From Leptodactylus fallax (Eukaryota > Chordata > Amphibia > Anura > Leptodactylidae), in the NCBI GenBank assembly GCA_947044405.1, contig CAMRHE010000018.1:5775501-5839500 (forward strand): a DNA stretch of 64,000 nucleotides. The letters run 5' to 3'. Of the stretch, positions 23,360 to 33,642 are shown piece after piece (the first letter of the stretch is position 1; the number at the start of each line of letters is the position of its first letter). The notes beneath the pieces are model-generated. The model was given only the letters and a program-made list of their open reading frames with translations. It was not told the DNA's origin and ran no database searches. Both the position numbers and the translations under genes were made by a program.

Positions 23360-23488
23360 AACGCTGGGGGCAGAAAACGATCCGGTCAGCTGGATCAGCG
23401 TCGGTCCGGGTAAGTCGGGGAAGGAGCTGAGGAAGACACAGCCTCACTCCTCCATAGCCAGGCCACGCCCCCTCCTGAAATTGATTTG

Positions 23489-23734
23489 ACTGCTCTAAGT
23501 CTGACCTTTGGCTGTGTTCTTGGATTCCTCTCTGTCTTGCGATTTTGTAACCTTGGGGTTGAGCCCACTGCTCCTCATATCTTGTGTAAGTAACCTCTAT
23601 ATGTGGTATATTGAGTGACCCTATGCAGGGTAATGAATCTATATGGGAGAAGCATTAACAACCCTATGTAGTGACAAGTCCCCCATTTTGTTTACATTAA
23701 GTCTTGCAGATCCCCTGAGTAGTTCTATAAAACG
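23489..23734 (+). repeat. Repeat X, copy 2, middle part
   Basis: It resumes after the LINE target duplication and matches copy 1 (gtaaccttggggttgagccc, cttgtgtaagtaacc, accctatgcagggtaatgaa). It ends at the MITE insertion. Confidence 0.65.
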
Positions 23735-23737
23735 TTA

Positions 23738-23967
23738 GGTTCACACTAGCATTTGGGTTTCCTCTCTTCGGGTCCGCTTCAGGTTCCAAAAAAAAAAAGG
23801 AAACCCAATCAGATTAAAAAGCGGTTACCCGCAGAAACCCACGAACCCCATAGACTATAATGGAGTCCGCCAGATTTCTGCCCGGTTTCTGCCCAAAATC
23901 GGCGGAGAGAATAGTCCTGTTTGCAGGAGTCCCCGAACAGTCACCCAATGCAGGTGTGACCAAAGCC
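23738..23967. mobile_element. Harbinger-like MITE, TTA target duplication
   Basis: TTA at 23735-23737 and 23968-23970 flank ends GGTTCACACTAGCATT and aatgcaggtgtgaccaaagcc. Copy 1 of X lacks it (tatgttactgtagatg), which gives the empty site. The interior has the typical accccatagactataatgga word. No coding capacity. Confidence 0.65.
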
Positions 23968-23969
23968 TT

Positions 23970-24303
23970 ACTGTAGATGAAACGTGTCAGGTGATGTATG
24001 ATAGAGTGGTCAGTGAGAACGCCTGGGGAACGCCCTTGTCAGGGCAGGAGTCTTTTCTGGGGAACTAGGGTGAGTGTAGGATGAGTTACCTACTCACCCT
24101 TCTCCTATATGAAATCAGAGGATTGTGTTGACTGTTTTCCTCCCTGTAAGATTGTTACCACCTGGGAATATTTTTGTCCCTTTCGTATATGTAGTGTGGT
24201 ATCCTTACAATAATGCTTGGATGGCACATGTACTATACTTTAAATACTTATGGGGTAGACAGTGATCCTTCTAAAACGTACTTTGGTTTACCATTTTTGC
24301 TAA
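23970..24303 (+). repeat. Repeat X, copy 2, right part
   Basis: It matches 12806-13000 and 7972-8120 as reverse complement, across the place where copy 1 is interrupted by the MITE and LINE. This is the intact reference for that junction. Confidence 0.7.
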
Positions 24304-26342
24304 TCAGTTGTTTCAATTTTAATCTGTTTATGGTGCACTGGTTAAAGAGATCAATTTTATGAGTACTAATTAAAAGTTAAGTTTTAGAATAATTCCCTTT
24401 TAGCTGTATTGGCATATAACCAAAGACTTGACTGTCCCAGTAAACGTCTTCATTTTGGGAAATAAAGGAGTTTTTGTATTTGTGGAAGGTCCAATGACTC
24501 TTTAATTGCAAGTGAAGAAAAACATTCCCTTACTGATAATAGAGCCCATCTATATCTATTTTATCTGAGTACATTAGGTATTTTTGTTTGCCCATGAATT
24601 CATATGTCACAAATTTCTTACCTCTACCTTTCTTAAAAAGTACCCAGAAAATGTTCAACTTTAGAGACAACAGACAACTGTACAAAGTCATTGCAAATGT
24701 GCATATCTCTAAAGAATTATTTTTAATATTTTGTAATGTCAGATATAATTTGATACTTGGAAAAATCATTACATCCTAATAAAAGCCAGCCCAATCCAAC
24801 CTTAAGGGGATTTTGTAAGTAAAAGAAATAGATTACAAATATCTCTTTTTATGAGATTTTCCAGGCAAACTAGAAGCATTCATATCGCAGTTATATTTCA
24901 AGAATATAAACTTCATGAATGTTTTCAAACTCAATGAATATTTAAAATAGAGTATCATACCATCCATTAAAATAATCTGCCAGGAAATTTATACTCTATA
25001 TTAAAATGTAAATAAACATATACAGCTTTTATACAGTTTGAGAATGTTTCATAAATTTTGATTATGCAATGATAGTAAATTAGATTTTTGGATATAACTG
25101 TTGCATAACATTGTCTATGATTGTTGTATGAGATTTTTCTAACGTATCCCTCACTGTAGTGCAGCAATAGTAGTTTGACATATTTTATTTTTCGATTACT
25201 CTAAATTAATTGTGTAAATAAAGTAAAATACAAGATCAATAAAACTGTGACTTGTGATTGATTTCATTATATTCCTATCTGTAAATCTTTACAACTGAAG
25301 CGCAGTTTGTATATTTAAAAGGTCATGTGTCTATTCCTTAACAGAGTGGTTTTGAACTATGGGTCACAGGAACTTTCACGGCACTCTGTTTTAATTTGCA
25401 GTTTTCCTATAATAAATGTTGAAAATATATTGCTACTGTCTAGACATTTTATCTGAAACAAGTGTCCTTCATAGTCTCAAAGGACTTTTCTGTTTTATTT
25501 CCAGTAAATCAAAGCATGTGAAGTGCTTTCCTTCTTATTAAGACATAACCTTCACAGTCCAGTGATTGCCAATGGTGGCACACCATTGACAGTTCATTTA
25601 CATATAAGTGATTACCTCCATCAGTTAACTGGATGAGTAATACAATGGACTTTTAGACCTTACCCAATATGTCTTGTTCTATAATGATAATTTGGTGCTT
25701 ATGTAAACACAACAGTGAAAAATCAGATGTTTTATGTTTCTATTACTCAATGTTGGAAACTTGAAAAAATATTAATTACTGACATTATGCATATTTTAAG
25801 TACGCAAAAATTCTGAAAAAACACACAATAGAGAACTCCTTTGTGTAAAACCTTAAAACACATTGAAACAACAGTATTACAAATCCTCACTAACAGGTGG
25901 AACTTTATCTTTTGTTGTTGTGTGAACCACAACTATAATAATTTTTCATACCAATGTGTGAAAGAGATCCTGTGGTCCTCGAATATCTGCCTTGAAAAAC
26001 CTCAGCTGGAATTAATAGTGCGATAAATGTAGCAATACAATCCAATAACCACATAAGAATTTTTTTTTTGTTATTATAGTGAAAACTCCCTGCTACAACT
26101 CTTTGCATTTTTATTTAAAAAAAAAAATTGAATGAAAAAATTATGATCAGCAATGGAATCCAATGAATCCAACAAAAATTCTAAATGATCCTGAAAACCC
26201 AAAACAAGTTTAAAAAAGTTATCAGTATAAAAGAGTTTTTATACCTCTCCTAGAGCTTTCCTCTGGCCCTGTAAAGCAGACAATCACAGCGCCAAAGGCC
26301 CTGCTCACAAGAGCTTACAATCTATGAGGTAGAGGGGGTGAC

Positions 26343-26343
<1 letters not shown>
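24304..26343. other. No recognisable feature
   Basis: AT-rich, unique-looking. Short open frames have no recognisable protein similarity. 26120-26270 resembles 26730-26830 (words ccaatgaatc, atcctg), so both may belong to one old repeat. Confidence 0.45.

Positions 26344-26414
<71 letters not shown>
26344..26414. repeat. Poly-C homopolymer, 71 bases
   Basis: Uninterrupted C from 26344 to 26414. The minus strand is G71. The poly-Gly frame across it is not a gene. The length could be real or an assembly/polymerase artefact. Confidence 0.9.
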
Positions 26415-26416
<2 letters not shown>

Positions 26417-27683
26417 GAAGTAGCAGAGACAGCATGTTATCATATGGAGTCTGATAAAGCTGGGTATTACCTGCTCCCTCTGTGCTCCCCTATCCCAGTA
26501 GGAGTATAAAATTACATACTGTAGCAATGCACTGAAACAAATGTAAGAAACTTCCTGCAATAGACGTGAAACATTAAATAGTAGAGAACTATTACCTACT
26601 AAGTCAGTAATAAAGTATAATAAAAAAAACACAGGGAGACATAACATTTTTATTGAAATAAAATCTATTCCACACAACCCTCTGTGACCATTTTGTTAAA
26701 AAAAAAAAGTTTAAAAACAAAACAATGATTCTCGACAGAGTCCAATGAATCTGATGGGGTCCAAACAATCCTGCAGAACCTGAAAGGCAAAGTCACACTA
26801 AAATAGGCAGCAGTATGGAAAATAAAATTAACTTATACTCACCTACAACTTGTCTTCTGTCTTCTCCTCTAACTGAATGGAAACCAGAGTTCAATGAACT
26901 CTGGTTTTTATTGTGGCACAGAAGATTTGCAGATGAGAGAGAATTATTTGTAGGTAGTAACAATTCTGTCTCAGCTGAGAGGTCCCATGTGCCAGAATAA
27001 GCTAGTGCCAGAAAATCCTAAACTTACATAGGAGTCCCTGAATTAGCTATGTGACCTGGGTTATTCTCAGTCACAATGAAAGTAGGTCAGTGACTCACTG
27101 TCAATGTATGCCAATCACATTGAACTGTTTGGTAGGGTTGAGAAAGGCAGGCGCTGCCCAGCTGTTCCCAGGTGCTGCATTCCCAGTAGGCACCAATTCA
27201 TTTGAATTGACGGCCAGCACCTATACTGAAAGGTGGAGCGATCCAATCATGAAATATTGTGCCCACATCACACCATCTGTGATCTCAAAGACTACTACAT
27301 CTTTATTTTTATTCTGGTTTTATTGAAATTTTACCAAAGAATAGTAGCACAGGGTGAAACCAATCCAGGTCAGTGCTGAGTTCAGAAGGGCTCTGAATCC
27401 TAAAATACTAATCGCATGTTATATAGATAAACCATTTAGTATTTTTATATATACAACACCCAGTAATGATAATTATAAACAAGAATGTTATGCTCTAACC
27501 AGTAACTATAGTATTTGACCAGATTGCTGAAAATAACAGTTCCTTTTTTGAAGGTTATGCACATCTACCAATAAAGAAATCACACTTTCTACCCACCCCA
27601 TCAAAAAGAAAAGAAGACATCAGTATTGTATTTGTAAGTCATTCACTGGTATGTCACTAATAGATTTTAGTAAAGTCAACATA
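26415..27683. other. No gene; one short perfect palindrome
   Basis: AAACCAGAGTTCA and TGAACTCTGGTTT, one base apart at about 26880-26907, form a 13-bp-arm hairpin. ACTCACCT is at 26837-26844. The surroundings look like an old frog repeat without clear ends. Confidence 0.4.
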
Positions 27684-28062
27684 TACAGGTGCATCTTAAT
27701 AAATTAGAATATCTTTGAAACGTTTATTTATTTCAGTAATTAAACTAAAAAGTGACCTCCTATATTTTCTAGATTCTTTACACACAGAGTGTTCTATTTC
27801 AAGTGTTTTATTTCTGTAAATGTTGGTTATGGATTATAGGTAATGAAAACCAAAATCTAAGAAAATTAGAATATTGTAAAAAAGTTCAGTATTGTATATT
27901 CAGTGTGTCACCTGCCAAGGTTTCCTAAGCCTTTAAATGGTCCCTCAGTCTGGTTCAGTAGGACACACAATCATGGAAGATGCTGATTATGAATTGTATT
28001 ACTGAATTACTGAAATGAATGAACGTTTCAAAGATATTCTAATTTATTGAGATGCACCTGTA
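27684..28062. mobile_element. Tc1/mariner MITE, TACAGGTGCATCT family
   Basis: Ends TACAGGTGCATCTTAATAAA and tttattgagatgcacctgta are inverted and include TA at both edges. The inner words aattagaatatc and gatattctaatt extend the inverted repeat to about 30 bp. The 379-bp interior has no transposase. This is a familiar non-autonomous family in fish and frogs. Confidence 0.85.
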
Positions 28063-28120
28063 CATATATATAGTGCCCTGCAAAAGTTTTAGGCAGACCT
28101 AGAAAATTGCTGCAAACTAA

Positions 28121-28469
28121 GGGTCCATTCAGATCACGTTTTTTACATCCATTTAACGGATGCAAAAAAACAAATTTAAAAAACGGACGCAAAAACAGAT
28201 GCAAACAGATGGCCCTCCGTTACCATAGACATCAATGTTAAAAAAAAACTGATCTGTTGCTGGCCGTTTTTTTGAAGGACACAAAAACATAGTGTACCAT
28301 ACTTTTGCCAAAAAAATGGACAGCAACAGATCCGTTTTTTTTTACATTGATGTCTATGGAAACCGATGGTCATCTGTTTGCATTCGTTTGCGTCCATTTT
28401 TCTGTTCGTTTTTTAATCCGTTTTCTGCATCCCTTAAACTGATTTAAAAAACGTGATGTGAATGGCCCC
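28121..28469. mobile_element. Harbinger-like MITE, TAA target duplication, inside the Tc1 3' UTR
   Basis: TAA at 28118-28120 and 28470-28472 flank ends GGGTCCATTCAGATCACG and cgtgatgtgaatggcccc. The interior is a long palindrome with gtctatgg/ccatagac words. Confidence 0.75.
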
Positions 28470-28554
28470 TAAGAACGTTTTTAAAAATAAAAGTGTTGAT
28501 ACTTTAGTTTTGTCAATTAACAAAATGCAAAGTGACAGAGAAATCTAAATCAAT

Positions 28555-28985
28555 TTAGTATTTTGTGTGACCACCCTTTGCCTTCAAATCAATTCTTCTA
28601 GGTACACTTGCAGACAGTTTTTGAAGGAACTCAGCAAGAAGGTTGTTTCTAACATCTGGGAGAACCAACCACAGATCTTCTACGGATGTAGGCTTGCTCA
28701 AATCCTTCTTGATCATGATGAGATCAGGGCTCTTTGGGCACCATATCATCACTTTCAGGACTTCTTGTTCTTCTATATACTGAAAATAATAGCTAATGAC
28801 AATGACTGAATGTTTGGAGTTGTTGTTCTGCTGCAGAATAATTTGGAGCCAATCATATGCCTCCTTGATGGTATTGCACGATGAATAGATATCTACCTGT
28901 ATTTCTCAGCATTGAGGACACCATTAATCCTGACCAAATTTTTAATTCTCTTGCAGCCCAAAACTTGCAAGGAGCCTCTTCCCTT
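28555..28985 (-). pseudogene. Tc1-like transposase, C-terminal half
   Basis: Recognisable: CPKSPDL (eroded WPPQSPDLNxIE box carrying the third catalytic acid region), KPTSVEDLWLVLPDVRNNL, AEFLQKLSASVPRRID and the terminal KGGHTKY. Upstream the reading frame is broken, but the nucleotide sequence still follows the family. The catalytic region is lost, so no activity is expected. Confidence 0.75.
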
Positions 28986-29335
28986 TGAAACTGGAAGATG
29001 CCCAGCAGTGCCATCAGCTCAGAACTGGCAAAAACCAGAGGCACCAAAGTACCCCCATTTATTGTTTATTGTCTTGCTAGAAATGCTCTTTAAGAATAAC
29101 ATCCAAAAATACCTTCTATGAGGAAACAAGGCCATGCAACTCAATTATTCATGAAAACAAGAACTGTGGTGCAGAAAAATGGCAGCAGGTGCCCTGGACT
29201 GAGGAGTCAAGATTTGAAATATTTGGTTTAATAGAAGGCAGATTGTTGGCTGGAGAGTGGTATAAGTTTGGGGCTGCATTTCAGCAAATGGACTTGAGGA
29301 ATATACAGATTTAAAAATGTTTTTACAATGATTTT
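28986..29335 (+). pseudogene. Tc1-like transposase, middle part, + orientation
   Basis: Nucleotides follow the same Tc1 family on the + strand: cagaactggcaaaaaccaga, gcagaaaaatggcagcaggt, then WTEESRFEIFG (first catalytic Asp box WTDES, here with Glu in place of Asp), and gtttggggctgcatttcagc. It ends where the inverted neighbour begins in the family map. A single element was therefore broken and one half inverted, or two copies joined. Confidence 0.7.
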
Positions 29336-30116
29336 TCATTGGTTTCTGCTGTCTTCTGTGATGAATCATGCTGCAGTAATTTAACCAATTGCAGAATTTC
29401 GGGATAACTCCGCTACATCTGTATATAAATGCTGTATATACAGATGTAGTAGATATAAACTAAACAAATGGAATTTCCTATATAGTTCAAAACTATTTCA
29501 AATTGCTGAATTGCTCCTTACAATATACAGTGCTCCCAATACCCAATATAGTAATATTTTGTTGTGTGATGATCATTCATTATACGTTGAAAATATTATA
29601 CCTTGAAACTATATCAATATGGAAAATTAGTAATTGGTTCCAAAGCTCTAAAAATGCCATCCTAAAATAAGAAAAATAGAACAAGAAATAATTAGAAGCA
29701 GATACGTATTACATATAAAGTACTGTAAATCCTTATATGTAATTTTCAGAAATAACTGCTGGAAGCAGAGAAATCTTTTTCTATGTTAAGGACAGGAACT
29801 TCTGGATCTGAACATGAATGAAACAACAATGCTAAAAAGTAAAAGCATTCTAAACAAATCCAATGGGTACCACTAAAGAGGCCGTAGGAGGTACTAATGC
29901 AAAGAAAAAAAAATATTTTTAACTTTATATCTTGATGGTGTGTTATGTTACTTTGCTGTTATTTCTCTTTGCATTATTATATTCTTTGCATTATTGTTCT
30001 TTAGACAACATTGGTATTGTATCATTGCTGTTTAATTTATATACTGTAATTTGGGGCATTATCATTGATCTAATTATCTTAATGGCTAGTGTTTTAGAGG
30101 AGTTTTTGCTGGTCAG
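29336..30116. other. No recognisable feature
   Basis: AT-rich, no supportable gene. 29405-29450 has a short inverted word (acatctgtatata/tatatacagatgt). Confidence 0.45.
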
Positions 30117-32316
30117 ATAGGCAGGTTCCGGCGTTGGGGGGGGGGGGGCAAACTGCGCAATTGCCCAGAGCCCCGTCCCCAAAGGGGCCCCGGGATCCAG
30201 AGCCTGATAACTCCAGATCCCGGAGTCAGGCCCAGCCATATCAATAACAGAAAGGGACTCTGCGTCATGTGCCGCAGGGCCCCTTTCAGAGGTGAGTAAA
30301 AATAACAAACATTTTTACTCACCTGTCCTTGCGTCCAACGTCATCTTCTGGTGTTCCCGACATCACTGCTGAGGTCTGGCCACAGTGGTCATGTGGGGCG
30401 TGCTGACAGCCTGCCTCACATAATCGCTGAGGCCCAATCACAGGCCTCAGGGGTGACGTCCACAACGCGTGACGTCAGCCGCAGAGAAGAGGAAGTGGTC
30501 ACCTGCGGGGATAGCGGAGCAGCACGAGGAGGCCCAGGAGAGGTAAGAAAAGGTGAGTATAACTGTTTGTTATTTTCCCTTACCTCCCCCGGGCCTTTGA
30601 TTATTATACTCTGGGGTCTGAAGAGACCCCAGACTAGAATATAATAACAGCACTGATGGAGTCTGTAGGGCCACTGTGGAGCATTATACTGGGGGCCCCC
30701 TCTGGATAGCATATTATACTGTGTGGGACCACTGTGGAGCATTATACTGGGGAGGGGGCCCTCTGGAGAGCATGTTATATTCTGTGGGGCCTCTGTGGAG
30801 CATTATAATGTGGGGGGCCTCTGGAGAGCATGTTATATTCTGTGGGGCCTCTGTGGAGCATTATAATGTGGGGGGGCCTCTGGAGAGCATGTTATATTCT
30901 GTGGGGCCACTTTGGAGCATTATGCTCTTCAGAGGGGCCCCCCCAGTATAATTCTCCAAAGTGGCCCCACAGAATATAACATGCTCTCCAGAGCCCCCCA
31001 CACTTTATAATGCTCTATAGAGACACCACAAAATATAACATGCTCTCCAGAGGGCCCCCTCCCCAGTATAATGCTCCAAAGTACCCCACACAGTATAATA
31101 TGCTATCCAGAGGGGCCCCCCAGTATAATGCTCCACAGTGGCCCCACACAGTATAATATGCTCTCCAGACGGGCCCCTCAGTTTATTATACTGTGTGGGG
31201 CCACCGTGGAGCATTATACTGGGGGGGGGGGCTCTGGAGAGCATATTATACTGTTTTGGGCCACTGTGGAACATTATACTGGGGAAACCTCTCTGGGCAG
31301 TATATTATACTGTGTGGAGGCCATTCTGGAGCATGTTATACTGAGTGGGGTCCCTGTGGAGCATTATTCTGGGCGGGGCATCAGCAGAGCATATTATATT
31401 GCATGGCACCACTGTGGGGCATTATTTGGGGAAGAACTAAGGAGCATTATACTAGGGGTCCCTTTGGGGAGCATATTATACTGCGTGGGGCCTACTGTGG
31501 AACATTATACTGGGGGGATGCTCTGGGGAGCATAATATATTACTTGGGGCCACTGTGGAGCAAAATACTGGGGGGGTACTGTGGAGCATTATACTGGGGG
31601 AATCCCTCTGGGGAGTATATTATACTGTGTGGAGGCCATTGTGGATCATGTTATACTGTGTTAGGCCACTGTGGAGCATTTTACTGGGTGGGCGCTGTGG
31701 GGTGCATATTATACTGTATGGAGCATATTATATTGTGTGGGGCTGCTGGGGATCATATTGTACTGTCTGGGGCCACTAAGGGGTAGTATACTGTGTGGCC
31801 ACTGTGGAGTATTATGCTGTGTGGAGCCTTATATACCATGTGGGGCCACTATGGGGGGCTCAGGGGAGCATTTTACACTGTGTGGGGCCACTGTTGAGCA
31901 TTATATACCATGTGGGGAAACTGTGGAGGGCTCAGGGGAGCATTTTTTACTGTGGAGCATTATATACCATGTAGCGCATTATACTGTGGGGGGGATTCAA
32001 AATTCCTGCTGGCAGCCCTGTGTGCTATGTCTGCATCACAGCTCCCTCACTATAATCTTGCACATACGTGTAGTGCTCCATGGCCATGCCATTCCCCATA
32101 CAGTACTGTGCATGAACTGGCCATGGAGCTATTGGGGCCTGCACAGTACTATAGGGGCTGATTATACTGGGAACATACTCAATAACACCAGATAGTCAGC
32201 ACATATGTAAGACTTCAGTGAAGGAGCCATGGTGTAGGCTATTAGCAGGAAGCTGTTGTGTGGGGCCCCAGAACAAGTTCCTCTGGTGGGCCTAAGGCCC
32301 TTCAGTCCGACGCTGT
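30117..32316. repeat. Composite repeat: splice-donor/CRE core plus long minisatellite
   Basis: 30117-30660 holds two abutting cores. AGGTGAGT (30290-30297) and ACTCACCT (30317-30324) form a 14-bp palindrome. TGACGTCA lies at 30470-30477, and AGGTAAGA and AGGTGAGT at 30541-30558. Inverted arms around gggtctgaagagacccc follow. 30660-32000 is a minisatellite of ggccactgtggagcattatactg units. The end near 32300 (cagtccgacgctgtat) matches, inverted, the GTCGGACTGG start of composites at 39.2 and 62.2 kb. Open frames here (periodic HYTGGPLW/YYTVW peptides) are artefacts. Confidence 0.7.
30664..32000. repeat. Minisatellite array with an inverted block
   Basis: Units of about 30-45 bp run forward at 30664-30930, reversed at about 30936-31183 (cccagtataatgctccacagtggccccacacag), then forward to about 32000. 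The junction at 30920-30965 is palindromic. Confidence 0.8.
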
Positions 32317-33304
32317 ATAACGGAGAACTATTATATATAAGGGTGGGTTACTATATATAATTGGGAAACTTAAATATGAGGGGGCTATTATAAGGGGGGA
32401 CTATTATTTATAAGGCATCCATTATAAGGGGAGAGCTATTATTTATGAAAGGGGAACTGTTTATAAGGGGGGTATAATTGTTAAGTGGGCTTATTTATAA
32501 AGGGGGCTATTAGTGATAATCGGGACTATTATTTATAAGGGTAACTATTATTTATGAGAGGGCTATTATAAGGGAGCAGTTTTATTTTTATGGGGTAAAT
32601 GTTAATGATAAGGGGGATATTACTGATATAGGACACTATTTATCATTTATAAGGGCACTATTACTGATAAAGGTGTAATATTATTTAGAAGCAGGGACTA
32701 TTATTTATAAGGAGGCGCTATAATAACTGATGACTGGGTACAAAAATCTATTAGGTGGTACAAAGGTGCTCATTTGAATTGTGTGTGGTAAATGGAGCTT
32801 GTTATTACTTTTTTTGTTGGCAGAAAGGAGGCGTTATTATAGGGGTTGCCACTGCAAGACAATGGTGTTGTTTGCATATCAGCATCTGGGGCCCCGCTTT
32901 TAATTTTGCCCAGGTCCCCACTTTGTCTAAAACCGGCCCTGCAGATAGGGACCAGTACCCCCCACGGTTTATCTCATGGTCAGCAGTTTTCTTGTTTTAA
33001 ATTATTTACATTTTTACTTTGTTGTTCAGGAGGATCGGATTTATTCATATATGTGAGATTACAGTACCTATTATACCAGTATTATTTTTCTTACTTTGGA
33101 CCAGAATTTTGCCACACTTACAGTACATTAACAAATCTCTCCTACACTATCACAAAACATGAAAGGAATCACCCTCACCTGTTTTCCAAAGAAGCAACTC
33201 ATCCTGGGTCAGATAAAGAGCTACAAAGAACATGTAGTATCATACCAAACTGTTGAACAGACAATTATTGCCAAATATAATTAACATAGATGTTTTACAA
33301 GTTT
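32317..33304. repeat. AT-rich degenerate array, then repeat tail
   Basis: 32320-32740: loose 18-25-bp words such as ggggctattatttataag. 32870-32945 (catctggggccccgctttta, aaaaccggccctgcag) is a familiar frog-repeat tail. 32946-33304 is unassigned. Confidence 0.5.
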
Positions 33305-33642
33305 CTTGACCTATCCTCAAGAAATCAGTGGAGGTCTGACAATCTGGATCCCTGCTAACCAGCTCTCTCACTGTTTACATTGCATGCTGTCTGTTTCATA
33401 AGGCTGTGTGATGTAATTATAGCCAGTCTCATTCACCTCTATAGGACAAAACTGTAATTATATCACACCGCCACTATGAAACAGATGGCATGCAATATAA
33501 ACAGTGAAGATGTTACAGTGCTCCTGTGAACACTGCGGCCTCTTCAAACAGCTGATCATGGGTATTGGACCCCCATTTTCTCTCATTGATGACCTTTCCT
33601 GAGAATATGTCATCAATACAAAGGAGATAGAAAACCCTGTTA
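33305..33642. repeat. Foldback MITE
   Basis: Internal arms ctgtttacattgcatgctgt and atggcatgcaatataaacag are inverted, as are tcacacagcc-type inner words. It resembles 15231-15539 in content. The termini are eroded. Confidence 0.5.

Larger units (their letters stand above)
17055..23471 (-). mobile_element. L1-like LINE, near full length (6.4 kb), with target-site duplication
   Basis: A 17-bp duplication, CTCCTGAcATTGATTTG (17038-17054) and CTCCTGAaATTGATTTG (23472-23488), differs at one base. The element reads on the minus strand: 5' end AGGGGGCGTGGCC, short 5' UTR, ORF1 (about 23359-21705, two frameshifts), a spacer of about 500 bp, ORF2 (21187-about 17500), and a 3' UTR ending in AATAAATTTGATTAAACA. 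No sequence-specific target is apparent, which favours the L1 clade over site-specific Tx1. It lies inside repeat X copy 2. Confidence 0.9.
28066..28985 (-). mobile_element. Tc1-like transposon, 3' half, minus orientation
   Basis: The left end, tagtgccctgcaaaagtttt, is the terminus of a common Tc1 family. Reading on the minus strand from 28985, the family's coding sequence runs to a stop near 28555 and then the 3' UTR to the terminus. It is interrupted by a MITE at 28121-28469 and abuts an inverted 5' portion of the same family at 28986. Confidence 0.75.

Noticed and set aside
22767..23489. 240-aa + strand frame
   Set aside because: Antisense of the GC-rich L1 ORF1 N-terminus. No domain, and the sense frame explains the openness.
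16856..24303. Repeat X as a definite LTR of a retroviral-type element
   Set aside because: TATA-like and duplicated motifs fit, but no target duplication, primer-binding site or internal coding region was found, so it stays unclassified.
26315..26677. 120-aa frame with a long poly-Gly run
   Set aside because: Produced by the poly-C tract. No conserved protein around it.
30664..32195. Several long open frames with repeating HYTGG/YYTVW/YCVG peptides
   Set aside because: They are translations of the minisatellite in several frames at once. The periodicity follows the DNA repeat and both strands are open.
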